This document shows positions 44,693 through 53,369 of a stretch of 64,000 bases of DNA, piece by piece. The notes below the pieces were generated by a model. That model ran no database searches, had not been told where the DNA came from, and was given only the letters and a program-made list of their open reading frames with translations. The stretch spans positions 62,001-126,000 of the forward strand of contig FMTN01000008.1 of assembly GCA_900100095.1 (NCBI GenBank), written 5' to 3'. Every line of letters begins with the position of its first letter. The stretch's first letter is position 1. Position numbers and translations under genes: made by a program. This DNA comes from Lachnospiraceae bacterium C10 (GTDB lineage Bacteria > Bacillota > Clostridia > Lachnospirales > Lachnospiraceae).

Positions 44693-45955
44693 TTAAAGTA
44701 CACGACGTACTGCAAGAATATTGCGGTAGTTTGCATTTGAAATCTTAATTCCGTCTCTTGCATTAGAAGCATGTACAATCTGTCCGCCACCGATGTAGAT
44801 TGCTACATGGCCGCTGTAACATACAATATCACCAGCCTGCATGTTGGACTGACTAACTGCTACACCTACACTACGGTCAGAGCTTGAGCTATGTGGAAGG
44901 CTCTTTCCAAAGTGAGAATATACTGCCATTACAAATCCTGAGCAGTCCGCTCCGTTTGTAAGGGAAGAACCGCCCCAAACATATGGGTTACCAACGAACT
45001 GAGTAGCAAAACGTGCTACTGCACCACCATTGCGGCTGTCCGGCGCATCGTAATCCCTGCTGCTTGAGTTGTTCGAGTTGTTTGAGTCATTAGACTGATT
45101 GTTGGAACGGTTGCTGCTGCTTGAACCGTTGGATGTAGAAGAATTGTTGCTTGTATTCTCTAACGCATTCTCTGCCGCCTGCTCCTCAGCCCGTTCTGCC
45201 TCAAGCTTAGCCAGAATGGATTCGATAGACTCTGCATAATGGTAGCTTCGAGTCAGACGAACATAGTCGGTTGAAACATAACCGGTACGGTCGCCGGCCT
45301 TGATCTTAATCCAGCCATCCTTAGCGTCTTCACTGTTATAATCCTTAACGACCAGTGTATCGCCCTTTGCAGCGAGATCTAATACCTCTGCCTTGGTAGA
45401 AGCCTTTGCACGAATCTTAAGTGTCTGAGTCTGAACCTTAGCAATAACACGGCTTGCCTTCTTTACAGCCTTCTCGCTGCCAACGGTAAGATAGTCAGCC
45501 TTAACATATCCTGTTACCTTACCTGACTCAACCTTATACCAGCTACCCTTCTTCTTAAGAACGGTACATAAATCTCCATCAGATAAATGTCCGACAAGCT
45601 TGGAAGATGCAGATGCATGCTTACGAATGTTCGCGTAGTCCTTCACATGGCCTACAGCAAGGTGATTAAACTTGCTATCCTGCTCTGCTTCCTTTGACTC
45701 AGCTACTGCTGTTGTCTCTTTCTCTGTAACTGCCTCATCTGCCTTAGCGGATGCCTCGGTTACCATATCTGCCAATGCAAGGTTTACGCCTGATAAAGTT
45801 GAGTTGGATGTAACCTCAGCAGACGCCTCTGTAGTAGAGACCATTGCGGTAGCACCAGCTAATGGTGTAGCAGAAACAGACATTCCTGCATTTCCGATCA
45901 TTACCCCTGCTGTTAATGTTAATGCTGCTACCTGGACTTTACGATTGCGATTCAT
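44693..45955 (-). CDS. Secreted SH3-domain NlpC/P60 cell wall hydrolase
   Basis: This 420-residue exported gamma-D-glutamyl-diamino-acid endopeptidase-type protein has, in order, a signal peptide (residues 1-29, cleavage after SVSA), a Thr/Ala/Glu-rich spacer, two bacterial SH3 domains (about 100-160 and 175-235: VKDYANIRKHASASSKLVGH; LKIRAKASTKAEVLDLAAKG), a long Ser/Asn linker, and the NlpC/P60 domain with catalytic Cys (GADCSGFVMAVYSHFGKSLP) and His (SGHVAIYIGGGQIVHASNA). The ATG at 45955 is chosen because GGGAGG lies upstream and the signal peptide follows. Promoter and WalR-like box are upstream. Confidence 0.92.
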   Translation of the reverse strand: MNRNRKVQVAALTLTAGVMIGNAGMSVSATPLAGATAMVSTTEASAEVTSNSTLSGVNLALADMVTEASAKADEAVTEKETTAVAESKEAEQDSKFNHLAVGHVKDYANIRKHASASSKLVGHLSDGDLCTVLKKKGSWYKVESGKVTGYVKADYLTVGSEKAVKKASRVIAKVQTQTLKIRAKASTKAEVLDLAAKGDTLVVKDYNSEDAKDGWIKIKAGDRTGYVSTDYVRLTRSYHYAESIESILAKLEAERAEEQAAENALENTSNNSSTSNGSSSSNRSNNQSNDSNNSNNSSSRDYDAPDSRNGGAVARFATQFVGNPYVWGGSSLTNGADCSGFVMAVYSHFGKSLPHSSSSDRSVGVAVSQSNMQAGDIVCYSGHVAIYIGGGQIVHASNARDGIKISNANYRNILAVRRVL

Positions 45956-45983
45956 AGTGAAACTAATCCTCCCGAACACGTTT

Positions 45984-46000
45984 ATTACAAATTTGTTACA
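45984..46000 (-). promoter_or_regulatory. WalR-type box in the NlpC/P60 leader
   Basis: Minus strand TGTAAC-N5-TGTAAT, an exact match to the WalR (YycF) direct repeat TGTWAH-N5-TGTWAH. It lies just downstream of the -10, near the transcription start. In Bacillus such placement goes with repression, upstream placement with activation. Confidence 0.55.
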
Positions 46001-46014
46001 TTTATTACTTTGTC

Positions 46015-46043
46015 ATTATAGCAAGCAAATACAGCGTTGTCAA
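46015..46043 (-). promoter_or_regulatory. Consensus SigA promoter of the NlpC/P60 gene
   Basis: Minus strand TTGACA, 17 bases, TATAAT: a perfect SigA promoter 60 bases before the ATG. Confidence 0.85.
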
Positions 46044-46124
46044 GAAAGATTGAAGAAAGCTTGAAGCTGACATTTTTCTATTTATTAACAATTCGTTACG
46101 TTGTTACAAAATATATATGTTCTA

Positions 46125-47039
46125 TTACATATGGTTGAGATATCTCTGTACGCTGGTAACAGCATTTGCTCCGTCTGCAGCTGCTGTAATTACCTGGCGA
46201 AGCTGCTTGGTACGAAGATCGCCGGCTGCGTAAATTCCTTCGATTGCAGTTTTGCAATCCTCACCGGCAATGATGTATCCCTTCTCATCCTGCTGAGGAA
46301 GTCCCTTAACGTCCACATTCGGCTCGGTTCCTACTGCCATGAATACACCCTGTACCGGAAGGCTTGACTTCTCACCTGTCTTCTTATTTAAAAGTTCCAG
46401 GCTCTCAACCTTGATATTACCGGATACCTTTTCAACAACGGTATCGTAGATCACTTCAATGTTCTCTGTTGCAAGAACCTGATCCACAAGAACCTTGGCA
46501 CCGCGGAAGGTATCTCTTCTATGAATAAGGTAAACCTTGGAGGCGAAACGAGCCAGGAAGAGGGCATCCTCAAGAGCCACATCTCCACCACCGACAACGG
46601 CAGCCTCTTTCTTACGGTAGAATGCTCCGTCACAGGTTGCACAGTAGGAAACACCGGAACCAATCAGCTCCTTCTCACCCGGAACGCCGAGCTTTCTGTG
46701 ATCTGCACCTAAAGCAAGGATAACTGTCTTTGTCTCAACAGCCTCGCCCTGATCTAAGATCAGGCTCTTATAATCTCCGTGATCCTCGATCTCAAGAAGT
46801 CTTGCCTCTAAAAACTCTGTATCCAACTGGTTCGCATGCTCACGGAACTTCATTCCCAGTTCCATTCCACTGATTCCCTTTAATCCAGGGTAGTTATCCA
46901 CTTCATAGGTTGTGGCAATCTGTCCGCCATCAACCGGACTCTCTGCAATTACAAGAGATGAAAGTCCTGCTCTCTGCGCGTAGATTGCTGCACTAAGTCC
47001 TGCCGGTCCATTTCCAACAATAACGGTATCGTATCTCAT
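46125..47039 (-). CDS. trxB: Thioredoxin reductase
   Basis: This flavoenzyme transfers electrons from NADPH to thioredoxin. The 304-residue protein has the FAD motif IVGNGPAGLSAAIYAQRAG, the redox disulfide CATC in VSYCATCDGAFYR, the NADPH motif VVGGGDVALEDALFL and the closing IYAAGDLRTKQLRQVITAAA. The ATG at 47039 is chosen: GAGGTG lies just upstream and the protein starts with the FAD strand; a frame 37 codons longer covers the promoter region. It is a single gene. Confidence 0.95.
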   Translation of the reverse strand: MRYDTVIVGNGPAGLSAAIYAQRAGLSSLVIAESPVDGGQIATTYEVDNYPGLKGISGMELGMKFREHANQLDTEFLEARLLEIEDHGDYKSLILDQGEAVETKTVILALGADHRKLGVPGEKELIGSGVSYCATCDGAFYRKKEAAVVGGGDVALEDALFLARFASKVYLIHRRDTFRGAKVLVDQVLATENIEVIYDTVVEKVSGNIKVESLELLNKKTGEKSSLPVQGVFMAVGTEPNVDVKGLPQQDEKGYIIAGEDCKTAIEGIYAAGDLRTKQLRQVITAAADGANAVTSVQRYLNHM

Positions 47040-47109
47040 AAGCACCTCGTTCCTTTCGGTATTTGTCATCTTATTTTTAATAGATTGTTCGCAATTTGAT
47101 TGTGTATCC

Positions 47110-47138
47110 ACTTTATCATCCATTTGTATCTTTGTCAA
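47110..47138 (-). promoter_or_regulatory. SigA-type promoter of trxB
   Basis: Minus strand TTGACA, 17 bases, TAAAGT, about 65 bases before the trxB ATG; lying inside the longer reading frame, it supports the shorter start. Confidence 0.65.
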
Positions 47139-47222
47139 TCTGAAAAACATTGTTTTTTTCTACAGCTCATGGCATAATGAGGTTAGAGGAACTACATAAT
47201 TTTAAGGAAAGGACGTGATTTC

Positions 47223-47432
47223 ATGGATATGATGGACGTTGCCTTATTATCCACCTCCATGGCAAGCTCACAGTCTCTTTCTCAGCTTGGCACTGTTGTT
47301 CTAAGTAAGACCTTAGACACCGCCAGGGAGATGGCAGCAGGAGAAGTCGCTATGCTCGACTCTATGCCCCGGGCTGCTATGGAGACATCCGTTAATCCTG
47401 CCGTTGGCAGTAATTTTGACGTGAGCATCTAA
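47223..47432 (+). CDS. YjfB-like putative motility protein
   Basis: This 69-residue protein of the YjfB type is small, Met/Ala/Ser-rich, with the typical start MDMMDVALLSTSMASSQSLS and a middle VLSKTLDTAREMAAGEVAML. In Bacillus and clostridia these are linked to motility by gene position, but the function is unproven. AAAGGACGTG precedes the ATG. It is a single gene between trxB and a terminator. No sigma-28 promoter was found, unlike the flagellar genes at the left end. Confidence 0.7.
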   Translation: MDMMDVALLSTSMASSQSLSQLGTVVLSKTLDTAREMAAGEVAMLDSMPRAAMETSVNPAVGSNFDVSI

Positions 47433-47451
47433 TCACGGGTGGATAAGAAAG

Positions 47452-47497
47452 CCCGGAACAATCGGTCGAAGGATCGCATTGTTCCGGGTTATCTTTT
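47452..47497 (+). terminator. Terminator between YjfB-like gene and ridA
   Basis: CCCGGAACAAT (47452-47462) pairs with ATTGTTCCGGG (47478-47488), followed by TTATCTTTTT. It may also serve the convergent ridA gene. Confidence 0.8.
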
Positions 47498-47500
47498 TGC

Positions 47501-47875
47501 TTATTTTTCTACAATTGCCTCAACTTCAAGCAGGACATCCTTCGGAAGACGGGCAACTTCCACACAGCTTCTTGCCGGATACGGCTGCGGGAAGAACTGG
47601 GCGTACACCTCATTGATCTCGCCGAAATCATTCATCTCCTTGATGAAGACCACGGTCTTGATCACCTTATCCATGGTTGTTCCGCTGGCTTCTACCAGAT
47701 TCTTAAGGTTGGTAAACGCCTGCTTCGCCTGCGCCTTGGAGCCTTCCGGAATCTCTCCCGTTGCCGGGTCAACCGGAATTACACCGGATGTGAATACGAG
47801 ATTACCTACCTCGATGGCCTGTGAGTACGGGCCGATTGCTGCCGGCGCCTGATCTGTTGCAATTACTTTTTTCAT
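47501..47875 (-). CDS. ridA: RidA family enamine/imine deaminase
   Basis: RidA hydrolyses reactive enamine and imine intermediates from PLP enzymes such as threonine dehydratase. The 124-residue protein has the signature APAAIGPYSQAIEVGNLVFT, the GVIPVDPATGEIPEG strand and the terminal PYPARSCVEVARLPKDVLLE with the substrate-binding Arg. Length and motifs are typical. It is probably a single transcription unit. Confidence 0.95.
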   Translation of the reverse strand: MKKVIATDQAPAAIGPYSQAIEVGNLVFTSGVIPVDPATGEIPEGSKAQAKQAFTNLKNLVEASGTTMDKVIKTVVFIKEMNDFGEINEVYAQFFPQPYPARSCVEVARLPKDVLLEVEAIVEK

Positions 47876-47920
47876 AATAAACAGCCTTCTTTCTATATAA
47901 TGTGAATAATCTTTCGGACA

Positions 47921-47958
47921 AAAACGCCCTTGTGTCTCATTGTATGAAACACAAGGGC
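47921..47958 (-). terminator. Terminator after cvfB
   Basis: GCCCTTGTGT pairs with ACACAAGGGC (47926-47958, with a further TCAT/ATGA pairing), followed by GTTTTTGT on the minus strand. Confidence 0.85.
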
Positions 47959-47980
47959 ATTCGTCAATAACCTTCTATCC

Positions 47981-48847
47981 TTATGAACGATCCTGATTCA
48001 GGCGAATCTTGCCGCCCTCTAACGTGATTTGTCTTTGCTTATATAATCTTCCAATCGCACGCTTGAATGCGTTCTTGGACAGTCCCGTCTCTCTGCTGAT
48101 AACCTCAGGTGAGGCCTTCTCGGTAAAAGGCAGGACACCTGCATAGGAGCGGATAATGGAAAGCACCTTCTCCGCATCCTCATCCATCTGGAGATAAGAA
48201 GCTTCCCTTGTGGTGACATCGAGCTTACCATCCGGCTTCACATGTGTGACCCGAAGGGAGAGCACCTGTCCGATCCGGCAGTCCGATACATCCTCATGTG
48301 CCGGTATCATGGCTGAATAGCGGTCATCTACTGCCACAAAGGTTCCGAAGTCATGTCCGAATTCGTAAATCCGGCCCACTACCTGATCCCCCGTCTTATA
48401 AGGGGAATCCGTAGACATAACATCATAGAGATGACGCATGGACGCAGCCAGACGTCCACTCTTATCCTGGTACATGCGCACAAGAATCTCATCGCCCTCT
48501 TCCACTTTCCCCACCAGTTCATGGTAAGGCAGGAGCAGATCCTTCGGAAGTCCCCAATCCAGGAACACGCCGATCCGGCTCACTTCTCTTACACGAAGGG
48601 TTGCCATCCCTCCCATGGTGATCAGTGGAGTGGCGGTTGTCGCAATCAGACGATCCGAAGAATCAAGGTATAAAAAGACCTTGATCTCATCTCCGACCTT
48701 CAGATTCTCCGGCACTTCCTTTTTCGGCAAAAGGACGCGATCCTGCGCATCCTGTCCCTTTCCCGCGTCCGTCGGATCGTAAAGGTACATGCCGAAATCC
48801 ACAGCTTTCGCTACTTTTAAATTCTGATATTCTCCTAATCGAAACAT
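47981..48847 (-). CDS. CvfB-like S1-domain RNA-binding protein
   Basis: This 288-residue protein of the CvfB/YitL family is built from several OB/S1-type domains (about 1-65, 70-130, 150-215) and a C-terminal winged-helix (about 225-285: EKASPEVISRETGLSKNAFK). Typical segments are DFGMYLYDPTDAG, RIGVFLDWGLPKDLLLPYHE and YEFGHDFGTFVAVDDRYSAM. In Staphylococcus CvfB influences virulence and RNA levels; the target here is unknown. AAGGAGCGGAG precedes the ATG. It is followed by a terminator. Confidence 0.9.
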   Translation of the reverse strand: MFRLGEYQNLKVAKAVDFGMYLYDPTDAGKGQDAQDRVLLPKKEVPENLKVGDEIKVFLYLDSSDRLIATTATPLITMGGMATLRVREVSRIGVFLDWGLPKDLLLPYHELVGKVEEGDEILVRMYQDKSGRLAASMRHLYDVMSTDSPYKTGDQVVGRIYEFGHDFGTFVAVDDRYSAMIPAHEDVSDCRIGQVLSLRVTHVKPDGKLDVTTREASYLQMDEDAEKVLSIIRSYAGVLPFTEKASPEVISRETGLSKNAFKRAIGRLYKQRQITLEGGKIRLNQDRS

Positions 48848-48856
48848 CTCCGCTCC

Positions 48857-49561
48857 TTATTTCTTCCAGTTGGTCACGACGTAAGGATTTCCCTCCTGAT
48901 CGGCAAGTACCACCTGAATATGGTCTTCACTTTCTCTTTTTAAAATTGTAATCTCATCACCCAGCCGCGCCTGCTGCTTGTATTCCACAAAAAACGCCCG
49001 GTATGAGCTATCCTGCAAAAGCACATGACTTGCAAGCTGAACGTAGCGGCCATTGTTCACATGACCGTTGGTGTCCAGAAAACTTGTGTCGACAACAACT
49101 CTGCCGGCTTCCACCAATCCGGCTTCCACAGGAATCTTACGGCTTTCAAATTCCTCTGTCGGGTCCTCATCCGGCGCATAGGCTTCGATCATTTCCTTCG
49201 GAGCCCTCTGCGGCTTGTTCGTCTTACGGTTCATCAGCACCCAGATGGAGTTGGCCGTGGCATATAAGGTGCCATCTTCTCCTTCTATTACAAAGTAACG
49301 GCTGGCCATCATGCCTCTGAAATGATAGGGATAGGTTCGAACGACGATCCGATCTCCGATGGAAGGCAAAGCATTCAAATGCACCTGCCAGTTGGTCACA
49401 AACCAGCCCAAATCCTGTTCTCCGAGCATTTGACAGGTGAATCCCACATCCTCCGAATGAAAGGTCGCACAATCCTGAAGCAAATCGATGAGCCCTGTAC
49501 ATGTCAATTTCAGATTGCCATCGGTCTCACTAAATCGTATCCTCTCTCGCATTTCATACAT
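48857..49561 (-). CDS. Acyl-ACP thioesterase family protein
   Basis: This 234-residue double hotdog-fold protein resembles FatA/FatB-type acyl-ACP thioesterases and releases fatty acids from acyl carrier protein. Motifs are TCTGLIDLLQDCATFHSEDV, FVTNWQVHLNALPSIGDRIV, WVLMNRKTNKPQRAPKEMIE and, in the second hotdog, DTNGHVNNGRYVQLASHVLL with the Asn/His active-site pair. The ATG at 49561 is chosen because its product begins with a normal hotdog start; upstream codons have no family similarity. It is 9 bases upstream of cvfB. Confidence 0.85.
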   Translation of the reverse strand: MYEMRERIRFSETDGNLKLTCTGLIDLLQDCATFHSEDVGFTCQMLGEQDLGWFVTNWQVHLNALPSIGDRIVVRTYPYHFRGMMASRYFVIEGEDGTLYATANSIWVLMNRKTNKPQRAPKEMIEAYAPDEDPTEEFESRKIPVEAGLVEAGRVVVDTSFLDTNGHVNNGRYVQLASHVLLQDSSYRAFFVEYKQQARLGDEITILKRESEDHIQVVLADQEGNPYVVTNWKK

Positions 49562-49599
49562 GATGATCTCATCCTTCCTGCTGCCGCGCTTTGATCTTG

Positions 49600-49616
49600 C
49601 TCTTGTACCCCGACTG
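49600..49616 (-). repeat. Possible half copy of the 35-bp palindromic repeat
   Basis: The plus strand reads TTGTACCCCGACTGAG, matching TTGTAACCCCGACTGAG of copy A except for one missing A. The other arm is absent. It lies before the thioesterase gene. This could be chance. Confidence 0.3.
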
Positions 49617-49629
49617 AGTTGAAAGATAT

Positions 49630-49663
49630 AAAAAGAAAAACAGCAGGTGACACTCACCTGCTG
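49630..49663 (-). terminator. Terminator of tRNA-Gln
   Basis: CAGCAGGTGA pairs with TCACCTGCTG around a 3-base loop, followed on the minus strand by TTTTTCTTTTT. It starts 10 bases after the tRNA 3' end. Confidence 0.9.
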
Positions 49664-49672
49664 TCTTATTAG

Positions 49673-49744
49673 CTGGCCCACAAGGATTCGAACCTTGAAA
49701 TGACGGAGTCAGAGTCCGCTGCCTTACCGTTTGGCTATGGGCCA
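49673..49744 (-). tRNA. tRNA-Gln (anticodon CTG)
   Basis: The 72-base sequence folds into a cloverleaf: acceptor stem TGGCCCA/TGGGCCA, D arm GCCAAACGGTAAGGC, anticodon loop CTCTGAC with anticodon CTG (reads CAG), T arm CAAGGTTCGAATCCTTG with the TTCGAATC loop. The discriminator is G; CCA is not encoded. It is followed by a strong terminator. Confidence 0.95.
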
Positions 49745-49842
49745 ATGTGTTGTTTGCTTGTTTGTGTTTCCCGCGTCAACAATGAATATTATACACGAAT
49801 CAGATAATAATGCAAGCACTTTTTTCAAAAAAAATTATTTTT

Positions 49843-50478
49843 TTATAAAAGGCGCACTTCATCCCCTACAAGCCCGTATTTTAGCGGGTTCCCGGCATCC
49901 ATCCGAACCCGTCCGCCGCTCAGATCCGTTACTTCTTTTATGAAATCTTCGTATTTTTCTTCTTCAAGCATCACAGAAAATGTCACCTCTGCTCCAAATT
50001 CACTTCCGTATACCGGAATCTGACCGGTGCGCACAAGGTAATCCACTTTTCCATAGTCATTGTAATCGCAGACAAGCTCAATCTTACGTCCTGCCAATAT
50101 CTCCATCTGCTCGGCGGCCTCCAGTGCCTCCTTCGCCGTCTGACCGTAAGCTCTCGTCAGTCCACCAGTTCCAAGGAGGACACCTCCAAAGTAACGTACT
50201 ACAACGACAAGGACATTCTGAACACAAGCATAGCCGATCATATCCAGAATCGGACGTCCTGCTGTTCCGGATGGTTCCCCGTCATCACTGCTCCTTGTGA
50301 TCTGATCCACGCAGTAGGCATAGCAGACATGTCTTGCATCATAATACTGCTTGCGAATCGCCTTGATCACATCCTGCGCCTGCTGCTCCGATGTGATTGG
50401 AAGTGCTCTTCCGATAAAGCGGGACTTTTTCTCTACAATTTCACTGTGACCTTCACTTAACAGCTGACGCTCTGACAT
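49843..50478 (-). CDS. YigZ/IMPACT family protein
   Basis: This 211-residue protein of the YigZ family has the N-terminal IMPACT/UPF0029 domain (EIVEKKSRFIGRALPITSEQ, RHVCYAYCVD, SSDDGEPSGTAGRPILDMIG) and a C-terminal RNA-binding-like domain (VLLGTGGLTRAYGQTAKEAL onward). Proteins of this kind are often annotated as ribosome-associated or proline dipeptidase-like, but a biochemical role is uncertain. AAGGAG precedes the ATG. Confidence 0.9.
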   Translation of the reverse strand: MSERQLLSEGHSEIVEKKSRFIGRALPITSEQQAQDVIKAIRKQYYDARHVCYAYCVDQITRSSDDGEPSGTAGRPILDMIGYACVQNVLVVVVRYFGGVLLGTGGLTRAYGQTAKEALEAAEQMEILAGRKIELVCDYNDYGKVDYLVRTGQIPVYGSEFGAEVTFSVMLEEEKYEDFIKEVTDLSGGRVRMDAGNPLKYGLVGDEVRLL

Positions 50479-50520
50479 ACAATCTCCTTTTTCACCTTTT
50501 CGGTGGTACTAAAACTTAGT

Positions 50521-50548
50521 TTATTATATAGGAAATCTTTGCTATAAT
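50521..50548 (+). promoter_or_regulatory. Extended -10 promoter ahead of the penicillin-binding protein gene
   Basis: TGCTATAAT (TATAAT at 50543-50548) is an extended -10; the -35 (TTATTA at 16 bases) is weak. It lies about 60 bases before the start codon. Confidence 0.5.
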
Positions 50549-50607
50549 AAAGTGGATATGCATGTAACTTCCCCGGTTTAACTTTGGGGCATTTTACAGG
50601 AGGTAAC

Positions 50608-53238
50608 ATGAACTACAGTAAACAAAGCGTTCGCCGTCATAAATCCGGCAAATCCAATACAAAAAGGAGCGCGAGAAAGAAGTTCGGACTAACGGTTCTT
50701 AAGTCCATTCTTGTTCTTATTCTTGTTCTTATCGCCGTAGGTCTCGGCTTTTTTGCCTATTACGCGAAACAACAGATTAAAGAGCTTCCGGATATTTCCG
50801 ATGTCAACATTTCTCCTTCCGGTTTTCAGACCAAGATTGTTGACAGCGACGGTAACCAGATTGAAACCCTGGTCGCATCCGGTGCGAACAGAGATTATGT
50901 ATCCCTATCTGAAATTCCTCTGGATCTGCAACATGCTTTCGTTGCCATTGAGGATTCCCGTTTCTATGAACATAATGGAGTGGACGTCAAGGGCATTATC
51001 CGTGCCGCTTTTACCGGCCTTGCCAACGGCGGACATTTTTCTCAGGGTGCTTCTACCATCACACAGCAGCTTCTCAAGAACAACTTCTTCACCGGCTGGA
51101 CAGAAGAGGTCGGCTTACAGACCAAAATCAAGCGTAAGATTCAGGAACAGTATCTTGCCCTTGAACTTGAAAAAGTCACCAGCAAGGACACCATTCTTGA
51201 GAACTACTTAAATACCATTAACCTCGGACAGAATACCTTAGGTGTCGAGGCCGCTGCACAGCGTTACTTTAACAAAGACACCAGCGACCTTACCCTTTCC
51301 GAAGACGCTGTTATTGCAGGAATCACACAGAATCCTGCCCGTTACAATCCGATTACCCATCCGGAATTCAATGCGCAGCGCCGTAAGAAGGTTCTGTCCA
51401 ACATGCTCGAACAGGGCTACATCAATAAGTCCCAGTACAAGGAGGCTATGGATGACGATGTCTATGACCGCATTCAGCTGGTCAACAACGATCTGGATTC
51501 CTCTTCCACCTCCTACTTCGTCGACGCTTTAGTGGAGCAGGTCATGGATGATCTGATCGAACAGAAAGGCATGACGGAGACCGAAGCCTACATGAAGCTT
51601 TACTCCGGTGGTCTTACCATCCACGCAACCCAGGATCCAACCGTTCAAAAGGTTGCCAACAAGGAAGTTGCCAACAAAGCCAACTACGGTTACGCACCTT
51701 CCTACTCCTTCACTTTCCGCCTGACTGTGAACAAGGCAGACGGAACACAGGAAAATTACAGCGAACAGACGATGCTTGCCCACTATCAGGCAACCAACCG
51801 CGACTATTCCATCAACTTCTCTTCCAAGGCCAACGCCAAAGCCGCCTATAAGAAATACAAGGAAGAGATTATCAAAGCCGGGGACAGCATTCCGGAGGGT
51901 GGTGAAACCATCACCTACACCCTGCAGCCACAGGTTGCCATGACGATCATGGATCAGTCCACCGGTCAGGTAAAGGCCATTGTCGGAGGCCGTGGAAAGA
52001 AAAAGGGACGCCGTACTTTAAACCGTGCAACGGACATTACCCGTCAACCGGGATCCACCTTTAAGATCCTCGCTGCCTATGCTCCTGCTCTTGATGCCGG
52101 CGGCATGACCCTTGCCACAGTTCAGGATGATGCACCTACTTCCTATAATAACGGAAGACCAATTCGAAACGGCGGCCGCTACCGCGGTTTTACCAATATC
52201 CGTACCGCCATCACTCATTCCATCAATGTGGTGACCGTCAAGACACTGACCGCCATCGGTACAGGACTTGGTTATCAGTACGTACAGGACTTCGGTATCT
52301 CCACCCTCGACGAGGGTGACAACAACCAGGCTCTTGCCCTGGGTGGTATCTCCCGCGGTGTCAAAAATGTAGAGCTTACCGGCGCCTATGCCGCCATTGC
52401 CAACCACGGTATCTATCACCGTCCGGTCTTCTACACCACCGTCGAGGACAACACCGGTGATATCATTCTCGATACCACAAAGGACGAGGGCAAACAGGTC
52501 ATCAAGGAGACCACAGCCTTCCTCCTTACTTCTGCCATGCAGGATGTTATGACCAAGGGTACCGGTATTCGTGCCAACTTTTCCGGCATGGCTGTTGCCG
52601 GCAAGTCCGGTACAACCACGAAGAACCGCGACTGTCTCTTCGCCGGTTATACACCGTATTATACCTGTGTCATCTGGGGCGGTTATGATGACAATGCTCC
52701 ACAGGCTCAGAACCAGACCTATTACGCAAAGAATATCTGGCGCGCTGTTATGAGCCAGATCAATTTAGGAAAAGAGAATCCCGGCTTTGCTGTTCCGAAG
52801 GGAATCCTGCGTAAAGCCGTCTGTGCCAAGTCCGGTCTGCTTCCGGAAGAGGGTGTCTGCAGCAACGATCCTCGTGGCACACAGGTCTATACAGAATACT
52901 TCGCCAAGGGCACGGTTCCGACCAAGACCTGCGACCACCATGTGAAGCTTACCGTATGTAAATCTTCCAACCTTCCTGCCGGTGAATTCTGTCCGGAAGA
53001 TGACATCGAAGAAAAAGTCTTCATCATAGGAGCAAGCTCCGGCAGTGAAGACTCACCGTTCTCCATCTCTTCCAATGCCATGAAGTCGACCTGCGACGTT
53101 CATACGGAAAAGACCAGAGAAGAGGAAGAAAAGAAGAAACAAAAAGAAAAGGAAAAAAAGAAAGAAAAAGAGCGAAAGAAGCGTGAGCAGGAAGAAGCGC
53201 AGGCTGAGACCGAAGAGGAGACACCTGCAGAAGAATAA
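50608..53238 (+). CDS. Class A penicillin-binding protein 1A-type
   Basis: This bifunctional peptidoglycan synthase of 876 residues has a basic cytosolic N-terminus, one membrane anchor (about residues 30-52), a GT51 glycosyltransferase domain (AIEDSRFYEHNGVDVKGIIR with the catalytic Glu, GASTITQQLLKNN) and a transpeptidase domain with RQPGSTFKIL (SxxK serine), HSINVVTVK (SxN) and AGKSGTTTKN (KSGT). The C-terminus has Cys-rich segments and a 40-residue Glu/Lys tail (EEEEKKKQKEKEKKKEKERK). AGGAGG precedes the chosen ATG at 50608; a frame 8 codons longer includes that site. Confidence 0.96.
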   Translation: MNYSKQSVRRHKSGKSNTKRSARKKFGLTVLKSILVLILVLIAVGLGFFAYYAKQQIKELPDISDVNISPSGFQTKIVDSDGNQIETLVASGANRDYVSLSEIPLDLQHAFVAIEDSRFYEHNGVDVKGIIRAAFTGLANGGHFSQGASTITQQLLKNNFFTGWTEEVGLQTKIKRKIQEQYLALELEKVTSKDTILENYLNTINLGQNTLGVEAAAQRYFNKDTSDLTLSEDAVIAGITQNPARYNPITHPEFNAQRRKKVLSNMLEQGYINKSQYKEAMDDDVYDRIQLVNNDLDSSSTSYFVDALVEQVMDDLIEQKGMTETEAYMKLYSGGLTIHATQDPTVQKVANKEVANKANYGYAPSYSFTFRLTVNKADGTQENYSEQTMLAHYQATNRDYSINFSSKANAKAAYKKYKEEIIKAGDSIPEGGETITYTLQPQVAMTIMDQSTGQVKAIVGGRGKKKGRRTLNRATDITRQPGSTFKILAAYAPALDAGGMTLATVQDDAPTSYNNGRPIRNGGRYRGFTNIRTAITHSINVVTVKTLTAIGTGLGYQYVQDFGISTLDEGDNNQALALGGISRGVKNVELTGAYAAIANHGIYHRPVFYTTVEDNTGDIILDTTKDEGKQVIKETTAFLLTSAMQDVMTKGTGIRANFSGMAVAGKSGTTTKNRDCLFAGYTPYYTCVIWGGYDDNAPQAQNQTYYAKNIWRAVMSQINLGKENPGFAVPKGILRKAVCAKSGLLPEEGVCSNDPRGTQVYTEYFAKGTVPTKTCDHHVKLTVCKSSNLPAGEFCPEDDIEEKVFIIGASSGSEDSPFSISSNAMKSTCDVHTEKTREEEEKKKQKEKEKKKEKERKKREQEEAQAETEEETPAEE

Positions 53239-53369
53239 CACTTTATAATTTCTTCCTGAACTTTATAAAAATTTTATAATCTGTTCGATTTTTCTTTTTA
53301 CCGGAGGGTGCTATGATAAGGGCACCCTCCTTCTTTATGCGTTCCCCGATGCAGCCGATTGGAGGAATT

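Noticed and set aside
45050-45170. Possible tandem repeat in the NlpC/P60 gene
   Set aside because: It encodes the Ser/Asn linker; no regular repeat unit is visible, only low complexity.
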